From the NCBI RefSeq assembly GCF_009688965.1, contig NZ_AP021875.1:6758001-6822000 (forward strand): a DNA stretch of 64,000 nt, read 5' to 3'. This document shows positions 48,934-58,319 of the stretch, piece after piece. Numbering within the stretch: position 1 is the stretch's first letter; every line of letters begins with the position of its first letter. Source of the stretch: Desulfosarcina widdelii (GTDB taxonomy: Bacteria; Desulfobacterota; Desulfobacteria; Desulfobacterales; Desulfosarcinaceae). A program made the position numbers and the translations under genes. The notes under the pieces were generated by a model. The model saw only the letters and a program-made list of their open reading frames with translations, made no database searches and was not told the origin of the DNA.

Positions 48934-50223
48934 ATGAATTTTCTAACCACCATCCCCGCCTTTATCCGCATTCTTATCGTATTCGCCGTTATTCTTGTGA
49001 GTATCCATCGCAAAATGGCGCTGGGGCATTGTTTCAGCCTGGGGGCCTTTGTTCTTGGGATTCTTTTCGGAATGACGCCTTTGTCGATTTTTCGATCAGT
49101 TGCTGTAGCGCTCTCCCATCCAAAAACGCTCAGCCTGGCCGTGGTGGTCAGCCTAATCCTCGTCCTCAGCCATAGCCTGGAGGCCGCCGGGCAAATGCAG
49201 CGCTTATTGGACCGTTTTCAGGGATTGATTCGTATCCAGGCGATCAGCATTATCGTTTTCCCAGCTTTGATAGGGCTGCTGCCTATGCCTGGGGGCGCCA
49301 TTTTTTCAGCGCCCATGGTGAAAAATTTAGGAAACCGTGGGCAATTGAACGCTGCTGACCTCAGCTATGTCAACTATTGGTTTCGTCATATCTGGGAGTA
49401 TTGGTGGCCACTTTATCCTGGAATCCTTTTGATCACCGCAATTAGCGGTCTCAACCTCTGGTCTCTGGTACTGAAGTCCCTTCCCATGACCATTGTGGCT
49501 GTCATCGTTGGTTATTGGCCCTTAAGAGGCAAACTTTCCTTTTCCAGCCGAAAGCCTTTGAATGCCAAATCCATCGTCAATCGTTCATCATGGCCCTTTT
49601 TTGTCGAATTGACGCCCATCTGGATGGTTATTGTGCTTGGCGTTGCAATTGGAGCCGGTCTTTCTCATCTAAACATGTTTGGAAACATTGCCAAGGAAGC
49701 CGGACTCATCATCGCTTTGGTGCTGGCAATACTGCTGGTTTGGCACACGAACGGCGTTTCGGCAACCACACGCCGGAAGATCCTTCTAAACCGTAAATTG
49801 GGGAGCCTGGTTTATATGGTCGCCTCAATTCTGATTTTCAAGGGAATTCTGGAAGACAGCCAGGCAGTGGTCGCTGTGAGCACTGACCTTTTAAGATGGG
49901 GTATCCCATTGGTGGTCGTGGCAGTAGCGCTTCCCATGCTGGTTGGCATCGTTTCGGGGATAACCATCGCATTTGTTGGAACGACGTTTCCTATCCTGAT
50001 CTCCCTGATCCAGGCCTCGTCAGCCAATACAGCAGTATTGCCTTATTTAGTTCTGGGCCTGGTAAGCGGTTTCGTGGGAGTCCTCTTCTCGCCTCTGCAC
50101 GTATGCCTGCTTCTGTCCAATGAATATTTTGAAACCTCCCTGGAGCAAGTCTATCCTCGTCTGGTTGTACCTTGCCTGGTTATGGTAGTTGCCGCACTGA
50201 TATATTTCAGGATGTTGACCTGA
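48934..50223 (+). CDS. DUF401 family membrane protein
   Basis: A 429-aa integral membrane protein with about eleven spans. The DUF401 pattern is present: LLPMPGGAIFSAPMVKNLG near residue 113-131 and YVNYWFRHIWEYWWPLYPG (about 147-165), with a second half containing IVSGITIAFVGTTFPILI. The family has ion-transporter-like architecture, with two repeats, and an unknown substrate. Ribosome site: none strong before ATG 48934. It is the first gene after the island and converges with the hybrid kinase gene. Confidence 0.8.
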   Translation: MNFLTTIPAFIRILIVFAVILVSIHRKMALGHCFSLGAFVLGILFGMTPLSIFRSVAVALSHPKTLSLAVVVSLILVLSHSLEAAGQMQRLLDRFQGLIRIQAISIIVFPALIGLLPMPGGAIFSAPMVKNLGNRGQLNAADLSYVNYWFRHIWEYWWPLYPGILLITAISGLNLWSLVLKSLPMTIVAVIVGYWPLRGKLSFSSRKPLNAKSIVNRSSWPFFVELTPIWMVIVLGVAIGAGLSHLNMFGNIAKEAGLIIALVLAILLVWHTNGVSATTRRKILLNRKLGSLVYMVASILIFKGILEDSQAVVAVSTDLLRWGIPLVVVAVALPMLVGIVSGITIAFVGTTFPILISLIQASSANTAVLPYLVLGLVSGFVGVLFSPLHVCLLLSNEYFETSLEQVYPRLVVPCLVMVVAALIYFRMLT

Positions 50224-50347
50224 CGGTGCCCTCAACATGACAATCCGGTAATGTTGAGATCATCCCCCGGCAAGGTTCAGCATGTATATTGGATTGCAAC
50301 ACGGCGTCACTGAACCGGACCACCTTGTGTCTCCTATCCTTTTTGCC

Positions 50348-50373
50348 GCCGGGCCGCCGATTGGCGGCCCGGC
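50348..50373. terminator. GC-rich hairpin between convergent genes
   Basis: GCCGGGCCGCC and GGCGGCCCGGC form an 11-bp perfect stem with a GATT loop between DUF401 and the hybrid kinase gene. A T-run is missing, so it may be a weak terminator in either direction. Confidence 0.5.
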
Positions 50374-50396
50374 TTCCTCTGGACGGTTCGGCCTGA

Positions 50397-53003
50397 TTAT
50401 GTTAGGTCGTCAAGGATTTCTCTGATTTTTAATGCCATTCCCCTTAGCGAGAACGGTTTCTGGATAAAGTTGACATTGTCGTCGAGGATGCCCTGGCTGG
50501 CAATAATGTTGGCCGTGTAGCCGGACATGTAGAGATGCTTTATCCCAGGAACGATGGCGATCAGTTGGTTTGCCAGTTCCGGCCCGTTCATTTCTGGCAT
50601 GATCACATCGGTAATGAAGAGTTGGATGCGATCACGGTTTTCCTCGGCAAGTTCGATCGCTTCACTGGGTGCCGATGCGGATAGAATGGTGTACCCCAAG
50701 TCGCGGAGCATGATTTCACATATTTCCTGAAGAACGGGATCATCTTCCACCATGAGAATGGTTTCCCCGCGGCTTTTAGGTATATCTGCATCGGTCCGGG
50801 CAATTTCTTCCACGGCGCCGCCGGCATGATACGGGACAAAGATTTTGAAGGCCGATCCGGTATCCGGTTCGCTGTAGAGTTTGATAAACCCATTGTTTTG
50901 CTTAACGATGCCGTAAATGGTGGAAAGACCCAGACCTGTTCCCCGGCCCAGACCTTTGGTGGTAAAGAATGGCTCAAAAATTCGTGTTGCCGTTTCCCTA
51001 TCCATGCCGCAGCCATTATCGCTAACCGTTAACTGGACATAGTCACCGGGGGCACAGTCGAGATAAGACTTGCAGGATGCCTCATCGAAAGAGGTGAAGC
51101 CTGTTGTGATCGTGATTTCGCCCATCCCGGAGATCGCGTCCTTGGCATTGACGCATAAATTGGCCAGGATTTGGTCAAGTTGACCAGGATCCATTTTTAC
51201 CGTGCACGGTTTTTCTGCCGGTTGCCAGACCAGTTCGATATTCTCACCGATCAGCCGATGCAGCATCTTAAGCATGCCGGCTACCGAGGTATTCATATCC
51301 AAAACTATCGGCGACACGGTCTGCTTGCGGGCGAATGCCAGTAACTGACGGGTGAGACGGGCGGAACGCTGACCAGCGTCGAGGATGCGGCTGAAATATT
51401 TATGCATCGTATCGGACAAATCATCTTTTTCCAATCCCATTTCTGCATATCCGATGATGGCGCCAAGCATATTGTTAAAATCGTGGGCCACTCCGCCGGC
51501 TAGAATCCCAACGGCCTCAAGTTTTTGTGATTGGAGAAATTGCTCCTGAAGCTCCTGCCGCTCGGCTTCGATCTTTTTACGCTCGGTAATGTCCCTGAAA
51601 TACCATACGCTGCCTAGTTCCTCATCGTTGAGAACGATTGGAGAGAAATAGCGCTCGAAGATCCTGCCATCCTCAAACAGAATTTCCGAAAAATCTCCTT
51701 TAGTGTTGTTTTCATAGAGGGCATCAAATTTATCCTGTAGAAGTTCCGGCTTTTTTAATTGATTTTTTGCGAAGTCAATATAATGCATAATATTGGTATG
51801 TTGATGAAGTGATTCGGGAATTTTCCACATCTTGTAAAATTTCTTGTTGGCATGGATGATCTGGCCTTTTTCGGTTAGCGCCACCATGCCATCGGGGGTG
51901 GCATTAAAAGTGGTTTTGAGAAGCTCCAGGTTTTTGTGTCTGGCAGATTCCTCCTGTTTACGGTCGGTAATATCGAGAAAACTGATAAGGATACTCTTCT
52001 CAATTGCCCTTGCCCCGGCCAGCATGGTTCTCGTTTTCCCATCTTTACAGGCTACGTTGTTTTCAAAAGGTTCCATGATCGTGGTATTTTTCAGTGTGTT
52101 ATGAACTGTGGTCTGCCAAGCGCTTATTATGGATTGTCTATAGGTTGGATCCGGGTAGGCCAGTTCCCACCATTTTCCCCTGGTCGACAATTCATCGCGG
52201 GTATAACCGACAATCTGCACAAATTGTTCGTTCACTTCGATAATTCCGAATTCCTGATCGACGAGAATCATGGGGACCGGCGCCATCATGAACAGATTGC
52301 GAAAACGCATTTCACTTTTCTGCAACGCTCTTTCGGTTTTTTTTTGTTCCTTCCTGACGAGTATTCCGCGCCAGGTCAGATAGCCGCTGAGAAGCACCGA
52401 GAACAATAGGACGCCGATGCCTACAAATGTGAGATCACGCGTCAATGCGGCAATTTCATTTCTAACATCGCCGTAAACAAGGCCGGAGCCGATGACCCAT
52501 CCCCATGGTTCGAATAAAGAGATATAGGCAAGTTTTGAATGCATTTGGGTTTCATTCGGCTGGTTTTTCCACATGTATTCGATGAAACCGCTTTTCTGGC
52601 GAGTGGCGATTTCGATGCTTTCCTGAAGAAATTGCCGGGCCTGAGTGTCTTTGATCGTATCGAGATCGCGGCCGACCAGATCCAGCCGGATGGGATGCAT
52701 GTGAAAGCGACCCTTCAAATCGCTGACCCAAAAATAGTTTTCCATGTCGATCCCGTACCTGAATGATCGGATTCTCCGCAGCGCACGATTTTGTGCCTCG
52801 GCCAGATCGAGCAGACCATTGTCGACATCCTTTTGATAGGTGTTCAGCAGATATTCGATGGAGCGAACCAGTTCACGAACGGAAGATTGCCTGCTGGTCA
52901 GGATGGCCGTTTCCATCCTTGGAAGAATGAAAAAGAAAACGGTAATACCGAAAAGTGCGACAACCAGGAATGCCGGCAAGGCAAATTCAGCGAATTTTCT
53001 CAA
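50397..53003 (-). CDS. Hybrid sensor histidine kinase, sCache-PAS-PAS-HisKA-HATPase-REC
   Basis: An 868-aa membrane kinase. Between two transmembrane spans (about 10-30 and 185-205) lies an sCache_2-type periplasmic domain (SFRYGIDMENYFWVSDLKGRFHMHP, GFIEYMWKNQPNETQMHSKLAYI, EPWGWVIGSGLVYGDV) that binds small organic ligands. Two PAS domains follow (about 235-345 and 350-470), then a HisKA dimerisation domain with the phospho-histidine in GGVAHDFNNMLG, a HATPase domain (DNGCGMD, GRGTGLGLS), and a C-terminal receiver (MVEDDP, ITDVIMPEMNG). All catalytic parts look intact. It has no visible response regulator partner, since it carries its own receiver. Confidence 0.93.
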   Translation of the reverse strand: MRKFAEFALPAFLVVALFGITVFFFILPRMETAILTSRQSSVRELVRSIEYLLNTYQKDVDNGLLDLAEAQNRALRRIRSFRYGIDMENYFWVSDLKGRFHMHPIRLDLVGRDLDTIKDTQARQFLQESIEIATRQKSGFIEYMWKNQPNETQMHSKLAYISLFEPWGWVIGSGLVYGDVRNEIAALTRDLTFVGIGVLLFSVLLSGYLTWRGILVRKEQKKTERALQKSEMRFRNLFMMAPVPMILVDQEFGIIEVNEQFVQIVGYTRDELSTRGKWWELAYPDPTYRQSIISAWQTTVHNTLKNTTIMEPFENNVACKDGKTRTMLAGARAIEKSILISFLDITDRKQEESARHKNLELLKTTFNATPDGMVALTEKGQIIHANKKFYKMWKIPESLHQHTNIMHYIDFAKNQLKKPELLQDKFDALYENNTKGDFSEILFEDGRIFERYFSPIVLNDEELGSVWYFRDITERKKIEAERQELQEQFLQSQKLEAVGILAGGVAHDFNNMLGAIIGYAEMGLEKDDLSDTMHKYFSRILDAGQRSARLTRQLLAFARKQTVSPIVLDMNTSVAGMLKMLHRLIGENIELVWQPAEKPCTVKMDPGQLDQILANLCVNAKDAISGMGEITITTGFTSFDEASCKSYLDCAPGDYVQLTVSDNGCGMDRETATRIFEPFFTTKGLGRGTGLGLSTIYGIVKQNNGFIKLYSEPDTGSAFKIFVPYHAGGAVEEIARTDADIPKSRGETILMVEDDPVLQEICEIMLRDLGYTILSASAPSEAIELAEENRDRIQLFITDVIMPEMNGPELANQLIAIVPGIKHLYMSGYTANIIASQGILDDNVNFIQKPFSLRGMALKIREILDDLT

Positions 53004-53512
53004 CGGCTCACTCCTTGTAAACTATATGCTCAACCGCACATCATTTGCGTAATGTTCTGACAGCGAATTTGTGCCGTTAATCAGCTAATAAAAAGAAAAA
53101 CTCCCGCTTCAATTCATGATGCCGAGTCGGTCAATTGAAACGGCTCTGAGCAATTGGGGGGGGCAAAGCCCCCTCAATACCGATTGTATCGGCTGATCCG
53201 CGGTGAGCTTTAGAATGGCCTTTTGGCCGGTTTTTGGTGATGTTAGGAGGATAAAAAATTAAGGGATAACTTTGGGGTCTTGAAAATAATTAAGTCAATA
53301 AGAGATTAGATTTCAAGAGGTGGGACTTGTGTTGGATCGACCTCGGCTCCACCGAAGAAGAATCAAGGGGTTCGTGTTTTTTCGCAACCCCTCTATATGT
53401 GGGCTTTTCATGGAAGGGTTTGGTTTGCGCGCTTTTCCGTCGTGTTTATCCACCCCGGCAATTTTGTTTCTTCATTTCCACCGCACGGGAAGGAACTTTT
53501 CTGGGCGGTCAT
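53004..53512. other. Gene-free stretch upstream of hybrid kinase
   Basis: About 500 bp. It has a GGGGGGGCAAAGCCCCCTC imperfect hairpin at 53156-53175 and GGGGTTCG/CGCAACCCC (53369-53394), but no believable gene. Both frames open around 53320-53680 are low-quality readings. Confidence 0.45.
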
Positions 53513-53788
53513 TTACGGCGAGGGGTCCTCTTTTGGATGGTCAAATCCCATGTTCAGGGCGATTCCGTATTCCAGATCGGAAAAACCCGGGCACCGGTTT
53601 CGCAAAATTTTGTTCAGATCCTTCCACATCAGGGGCCACCCCTGATGCGTGTTGACATCCGGCAGCGATCCTGCCTGATATAGTTTGACAATTGCATAAG
53701 CAGAACGGTTGAGGTTGTCCCTGTTTTTCGCAAGAGACCGCCTCGATTGCCTTGCTTGTCCAGTCAAAAAGAAAATTCGTTTTTCCAT
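53513..53788 (-). CDS. Hypothetical protein, 91 aa, uncertain
   Basis: MEKRIFFLTGQARQSRRSLAKNRDNLNRSAYAIVKL then NTHQGWPLMWKDLNKILRNRCPGFSDLEYGIALNMGFDHPKE. Amino-acid order looks protein-like (helical basic start, hydrophobic end), but the ribosome site is weak and another frame overlaps. No family is recognised. I keep it at low confidence. Confidence 0.3.
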   Translation of the reverse strand: MEKRIFFLTGQARQSRRSLAKNRDNLNRSAYAIVKLYQAGSLPDVNTHQGWPLMWKDLNKILRNRCPGFSDLEYGIALNMGFDHPKEDPSP

Positions 53789-54207
53789 CGTGTTGTCCCG
53801 CAACAGTGCCTCGCAGCATTGAATTGCCTGCGGTACCCGTGTATGGGCTTACCGCGCTATTGAATTAGGATACTATTTCCGAAATATTAGATTTTTGTTA
53901 GGTGTACGATTTTTTCCGTGAAGGTTCCATCATTATCGGTTTTCAAAAGGAAATCTTTGATCGAAAGGGTGTTTTATTTATAGGTAATCCAATAGGATTG
54001 CCGGATGCAGATAAATCGGAATTCATAAATGCTACTTTCAGCAATGCCATCGGCCTGCAAAGAATCGCCAGTGCTTTTCCAAAGTGACTTATAAGTCCAT
54101 GAAATCCAACGCATTGGTTGCAACGGGGATGGATTTGGCTGTATAGAAGGTGACGAAACCGAAACAGGATCGCCTGCCCGTCGCCATAGTCACAAAACAG
54201 GGATGTC
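53789..54207. other. Gene-free stretch before the NarX-type kinase
   Basis: About 420 bp upstream of the histidine kinase; short frames at 53902-54087 (plus) and 53943-54290 (minus) are not protein-like. It probably includes the promoter of the kinase operon, which I could not fix. Confidence 0.4.
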
Positions 54208-56004
54208 ATGAAACAATTTACCGGTGTCAGTCTGAAAACACGATTGTACCCGTTGGTTTTACTATCCTTCATCCCGGTGACGATGATCATTTTCTATGTT
54301 ACCGAAGAGCAAAAAGCGATTGAAAAAGACGCCATCCTGCATAAAACCAAGCTGATGGCCCAGATGGCGGCCGAGACGGAAAACCTGCAAATGCAGGCCA
54401 TCCGTGATTTGACGGCTGCCGTGGCCGCGACCTTTACTGCCGTGAATGGGGAAACCGAACGACTCTCGCCATTCCTGTCCCACCTGATGAATTCTGCCGA
54501 CGGGTACAAGGCTCTTGGCATCGTCAACCCTGCCGGCAGCCTGATTGCCGGAAGCCACCCTGACCGGATGGAGAGCGATTATGCAGGCCGAAAATGGCTT
54601 TCTTCGAGTCTCAAGCGACAGGGTCTGGTGATGGGGTCCTATCACGGCGAACGCATCAATGGCGAGCCGGTGATTTATTTTGCGCGGTCTATTCCTGACA
54701 GCAGCGGGGATGCCGTGGCCGTGGTTTTTGCCGCCCTGGACCTCAACTGGATGAATCGAGGTTTTCTCGACCAACTGGAGGAACTGCCGGCAGGTTCCCG
54801 GCTGATCCTTGCCAACGAAAATCAGGTCATGTTGCGTTATGAGGTGGACACGGCCAACTGGGCCGCTGCCCAGCCGCTTGATCCGGCATTGCAAAAGCGG
54901 ATCGAGAGTCAACCATCGGGAGTGCTCACCGCCGACGATGAGAACAATAAGACGTGGATTTATTCCTTCGCCCGGTTGGAGAGCGCTTTTCAACAGGGCC
55001 GGGTCTATGTCGTCCTAAAGGTTGGCCAGTCGGTGGCCCTGGCGACATCCAACCGAATTTTTGTGCGCAATCTGATTCTGCTGACTGTTTCGGCGCTCAT
55101 GGCCGTTCTGGCCATCTGGTGGGCCGCGGAAAAATTCATCCTTCGCCGGATCGGTGCCATCATCCATGCCAGCCGCCAACTGACGGCAGGTGACTTTCGG
55201 GCACGCATTGGCCGGATCGGCATGCGCGACGAAATCAATCATCTGGCCGGTGTATTCGACGAAATGGCCCAAACCCTGCAGATGCGGATCGAACGCGAGG
55301 AACAGGCCAAAGCTTCCTTGAAGCAATCCCGAGAACAACTTCGCCGGTTGAGCGCATACCAGAACGATGTGCGTGAACAGGATCGCATCCGCATCGCCCG
55401 CGAGATCCACGATCAGTTGGGGCAGTCGTTGACCATCCTGAAAATGGATCTCGCCTGGATGAGAAAACATCTTCCGACGGTCGACAGTGTAGTGGATGAG
55501 AAACTGGCTGCCATGTTTCAGTCACTCGGTGAAGCCATGAAAAGCCTGCACGCTGTCATAGCCGAATTGCGACCGGGGATTCTGGACGATTTTGGATTGG
55601 CCGCAGCCATCGAATGGCAGGCCGATACGTTTCGTAATCGCACTGGAATCGACTGCCGATTGGTTCACGACGGCTACGAACCGGAACTGACCAAGAACCA
55701 GGCCACGGCCCTGTTTCGAATTTTCCAGGAACTGTTGACCAATATCATTCGCCATGCCGAGGCCAAGGAAGTGATCGTTCGCCTGGAGAAGCAGGAGGGT
55801 GAACTTCGATTACAGGTTGAGGACAACGGCCGCGGCATCACCGAGGAGGAGATCAATTCACCGCACGCTTTCGGGTTGCTCGGCATCCGAGAGCGCCTCT
55901 ACCCCCTGGGCGGACAGGTTGTTTTCAAGGGACGCACCGGACAGGGGACTCGTGTCACCATCCTTCTTCCCCTGGAGAATATCGATCAAAAAGGAGTCAA
56001 TTGA
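54208..56004 (+). CDS. Sensor histidine kinase, NarX/LiaS type (HisKA_3)
   Basis: A 598-aa membrane kinase. A first span (residues 11-29) and a second near 285-305 enclose a dCache-like periplasmic domain (NLQMQAIRDLTAAVAATFTAV, GIVNPAGSLIAGSHP, FARSIPDSSGDAVAVVFAALD). A HAMP domain (about 310-365) and a coiled coil follow. The HisKA_3 dimerisation domain has the phospho-histidine in IRIAREIHDQLGQSLT, and the C-terminal HATPase has VEDNGRGI and GLLGIRERL. Its stop overlaps the response regulator start (TGATG), so the pair is a dedicated two-component system. The dCache domain suggests a small-molecule ligand. Confidence 0.92.
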   Translation: MKQFTGVSLKTRLYPLVLLSFIPVTMIIFYVTEEQKAIEKDAILHKTKLMAQMAAETENLQMQAIRDLTAAVAATFTAVNGETERLSPFLSHLMNSADGYKALGIVNPAGSLIAGSHPDRMESDYAGRKWLSSSLKRQGLVMGSYHGERINGEPVIYFARSIPDSSGDAVAVVFAALDLNWMNRGFLDQLEELPAGSRLILANENQVMLRYEVDTANWAAAQPLDPALQKRIESQPSGVLTADDENNKTWIYSFARLESAFQQGRVYVVLKVGQSVALATSNRIFVRNLILLTVSALMAVLAIWWAAEKFILRRIGAIIHASRQLTAGDFRARIGRIGMRDEINHLAGVFDEMAQTLQMRIEREEQAKASLKQSREQLRRLSAYQNDVREQDRIRIAREIHDQLGQSLTILKMDLAWMRKHLPTVDSVVDEKLAAMFQSLGEAMKSLHAVIAELRPGILDDFGLAAAIEWQADTFRNRTGIDCRLVHDGYEPELTKNQATALFRIFQELLTNIIRHAEAKEVIVRLEKQEGELRLQVEDNGRGITEEEINSPHAFGLLGIRERLYPLGGQVVFKGRTGQGTRVTILLPLENIDQKGVN

Positions 56005-56636
56005 TGATCAACGTCGTTATCGCAGATGACCACCCGATCGTACGCGCTGGATTGAAACAAATCATCACCGAAGAGGCCGACATTGCCGTTGTCGGCGAGG
56101 CGTCCAACGGTGTCGAACTGCTGAATCTGGTTCGTCATCATGATTATAACGTCGTCCTGCTGGACCTTTCGATGCCCGGGATGGACGGGCTGGACGTTCT
56201 CAAACAGCTGAAGATTGAAAAACCCCACCTGCCGGTGGTTATCCTCACCATCCATCCGGAATCCCAGTACGCCCTGAGAATCATCAAGGCCGGTGCGTCC
56301 GGCTATCTGACCAAGGCAAGCGCCGACGAGGAGTTGATCCGAGCCATCCGCAAAGTGCACCGCGGCGGCAAGTACATCAGCCCATCCCTTGCGGAAAAGA
56401 TCGCCTTCGCCCTGGATGAAGACGCCAGCAGGCTGCCCCATGAAACCCTTTCCGACCGCGAATACCAGGTGCTGTGCCTGATCGGCTCCGGAAAAACCGT
56501 CTCCCAGGTTGCCGAGTCTCTGGCGTTAAGCGTCAAGACCGTTTCCACCTACCGTGCCCGCATCCTCGAGAAAATGCATCTGGAGAACAATGCCGAGCTG
56601 ATTCACTACGCCGTTCAGAACGGCCTGGTGGAGTAA
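56004..56636 (+). CDS. NarL/FixJ-type response regulator
   Basis: A 210-aa regulator: a receiver domain (IADDHPIVRAGLK, phospho-aspartate in VVLLDLSMPGMDG, conserved lysine in YLTKASADEE) and a LuxR-type helix-turn-helix (LSDREYQVLCLIGSGKTVSQVAESLALSVKTVSTYRARILEKM). ATG 56004 lies one base inside the kinase stop codon, behind AAGGAG. It is the partner of the upstream histidine kinase. Targets are unknown; the gene downstream, across a repeat, is a set of stress-type genes. Confidence 0.93.
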   Translation: MINVVIADDHPIVRAGLKQIITEEADIAVVGEASNGVELLNLVRHHDYNVVLLDLSMPGMDGLDVLKQLKIEKPHLPVVILTIHPESQYALRIIKAGASGYLTKASADEELIRAIRKVHRGGKYISPSLAEKIAFALDEDASRLPHETLSDREYQVLCLIGSGKTVSQVAESLALSVKTVSTYRARILEKMHLENNAELIHYAVQNGLVE

Positions 56637-56662
56637 TGAACGATACCGATAAAAAGCAGCAA

Positions 56663-56845
56663 ACTAACCCTCGGGCGATGCCCGAGCGACCCGAAACGGT
56701 TCTGACCGGTCCGGAGAGACTTTCGATCGGTAATTGTTATTCAGAACGTCGAACATCGAACGCCCAACATTGAATGAGGAGATCGCTTCGCACCGTCAAT
56801 TGATTAAAGGAATCACCGGTCGTTGGAGCGGTCTGTGAAATAGGG
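56663..56845. repeat. Dispersed intergenic repeat, copy B
   Basis: Second copy of the family seen at 33754-33922. It has the same core TTGAATGAGGAGATCGCTTCG (56770-56790), a CTCGGGCGATGCCCGAG hairpin start, and the same order of CGAAC-type blocks. It lies 27 bases after the response regulator gene. Confidence 0.7.
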
Positions 56846-56853
56846 CTTGATCC

Positions 56854-56884
56854 AACCACCCGCTAAGCGGGTCGGTGGTTTTTC
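56854..56884 (+). terminator. Hairpin terminator after the two-component operon
   Basis: AACCACC and GGTGGTT (56854-56860, 56874-56880) form a stem over an inner CCGCTAAGCGG hairpin, followed by TTTT. Confidence 0.6.
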
Positions 56885-57019
56885 CATACGCATCCCCCTT
56901 GTCGGACAAACACCGACACCTTCTCCCGCCCCACGCCTACATCAAGATCAGATGATCGCCGATTTCCGTGCAGACCTCCTGTTTTTATTATTGGTGTAAC
57001 GAGAACAAGGAGCAAGCCA

Positions 57020-57385
57020 ATGAAACAGGTACTGATTGTCGACGACTCTTACACGATGCGAAAACGGATTGCCGCACTTTTGCATGAATCCCCGCTGATT
57101 CGCGTCGTCGGAGAGGCCGGAAGCGGTCGCGAGGCCATCGAGACGGTCGAGCAAACCCGACCCGATACGGTCATTCTCGATATCCATTTGCCCGATCAAA
57201 ACGGGATCGCGCTGCTCAAACGGTTCAAGGCGGCGTATCCGGAAATGAAGATCATCATGATGACCACCCTCGATGATTTGCGTTACCGGAAGGCATGTCT
57301 GGACCTGGGTGCGGATCATTTTTTGAGCAAGGCCATGGAATTCGAACGTATCGTCGACACGGTTACCGAAAACACGGCGCACTGA
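57020..57385 (+). CDS. Single-domain response regulator
   Basis: A 121-aa receiver-only protein (LIVDDSYTMRKRI, phospho-aspartate in VILDIHLPDQNG, MTTL, and the lysine in FLSKAMEF). It has no output domain and so may act as a phosphate relay or inhibitor by protein contact. ATG 57020 follows AAGGAGCAAGCC. It is the first gene of the stress/proton cluster, 34 bp before a universal stress protein; a partner kinase is not adjacent, although a hybrid kinase and a NarX-type kinase lie upstream. Confidence 0.88.
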   Translation: MKQVLIVDDSYTMRKRIAALLHESPLIRVVGEAGSGREAIETVEQTRPDTVILDIHLPDQNGIALLKRFKAAYPEMKIIMMTTLDDLRYRKACLDLGADHFLSKAMEFERIVDTVTENTAH

Positions 57386-57419
57386 ACGAAACGGTGTGCC
57401 TAAACAAAAGGAGGTTCCC

Positions 57420-57857
57420 ATGGAAACATTCAATAACATTCTCGTCGTCAGCCGTTCTACCAAAAAATGTGTCAAGGTGCTGCGAACCGGAGTCGCCCTG
57501 GCCAGAAAATTCGGGGCGCAACTGCATGTCCTGCACATCATCCACGATCCCTTCAACGTCAACGGATGGAATCTTCCGGTGCCCTCCCTGGACGAGGAGT
57601 ACAAGGCCATGGTTGCCAAGGCCCGCGAGGAACTGGATCGGATCATCCGGCTCGAAAAAGCCGAAGGCATGGTGATCAACGAATGGGTCAAGGATGGTGA
57701 TCCGGTGGAAGCCATTTCCCAGGCGGTAGAGAAGGAAGGGGTCGATCTTATCCTGATGTTGGCCCACCGGGAGGGCCGTCTGGAACATTTTCTCTTCGGA
57801 AAGACCAACGATGCCATCATTCGCCGACTGCCGGCAAGCTTGATGCTGGTTCGTTAA
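57420..57857 (+). CDS. Universal stress protein
   Basis: A 145-aa UspA-family protein starting METFNNILVVSRSTKKCVKVLRTGVALARKFGAQLHVLHIIHDP, with the ATP-loop-like end LAHREGRLEHFLFGKTNDAIIRRLPASLMLVR. The full G-x2-G motif is not kept (HREGRLEHFLFGKTND). The start is ATG 57420 behind AAAAGGAGGTTCCC. It lies 11 bp before the DUF202 gene. It probably works with the membrane proteins that follow. Confidence 0.88.
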   Translation: METFNNILVVSRSTKKCVKVLRTGVALARKFGAQLHVLHIIHDPFNVNGWNLPVPSLDEEYKAMVAKAREELDRIIRLEKAEGMVINEWVKDGDPVEAISQAVEKEGVDLILMLAHREGRLEHFLFGKTNDAIIRRLPASLMLVR

Positions 57858-57868
57858 GGAGACCCGTC

Positions 57869-58249
57869 ATGACCGTAATTAAAAAACTTCTTGGGGAAAC
57901 GGCTGAGAACGCTACCTGCACCGAGCACAAAGGGGATTCGGATGCCATCATCATCAACGAGGCACAGTTGATCCTGGCGGAAAAACGAACCTCTCTGGCG
58001 GCCATGCGCACCGGCATCGCCGTGTTTGCCCTGCCGCTGTCGGTGCTTGGCCTGCTGATTGCCACATCCCGCTACTACGACGTGCTGCACGTCCTGCCGC
58101 TGATCGTCCCTTTGGGCATCATGCTGGCCGCCCTGATTGTTCTGGGCAGCTACCTGATCATCCGGGCGCTGCGCAACATTCACCATTATGATCGGCTGAT
58201 TGTTCAATTGAAAAATTGCCACAGCAAATTGTCGCAATTTATCGATTAA
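57869..58249 (+). CDS. DUF202 membrane protein
   Basis: A 126-aa protein with two or three hydrophobic helices after a soluble start (GETAENATCTEHKGDSDAIIINEAQLILAEKRTSLAAMRTGIAVFALPLSVLGLLIA). DUF202 proteins are small inner-membrane proteins of unknown role. ATG 57869 follows AAGGAG. It sits between the stress protein and the P-type ATPase genes with a 70-bp gap to the latter. Confidence 0.8.
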   Translation: MTVIKKLLGETAENATCTEHKGDSDAIIINEAQLILAEKRTSLAAMRTGIAVFALPLSVLGLLIATSRYYDVLHVLPLIVPLGIMLAALIVLGSYLIIRALRNIHHYDRLIVQLKNCHSKLSQFID

Positions 58250-58319
58250 GGGATGGACGGCAGGCGTCAGGCGGAGTCTTTGTTCGCTCGGCAGCGCTGC
58301 GATCAACCCGAGAAGTGAA

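Noticed and set aside
53320..53683. Overlapping plus-strand frames with a GGCTCCACC piece resembling a tRNA end
   Set aside because: The T arm lacks the GTTCGA core and no cloverleaf forms; the frames have no ribosome site.
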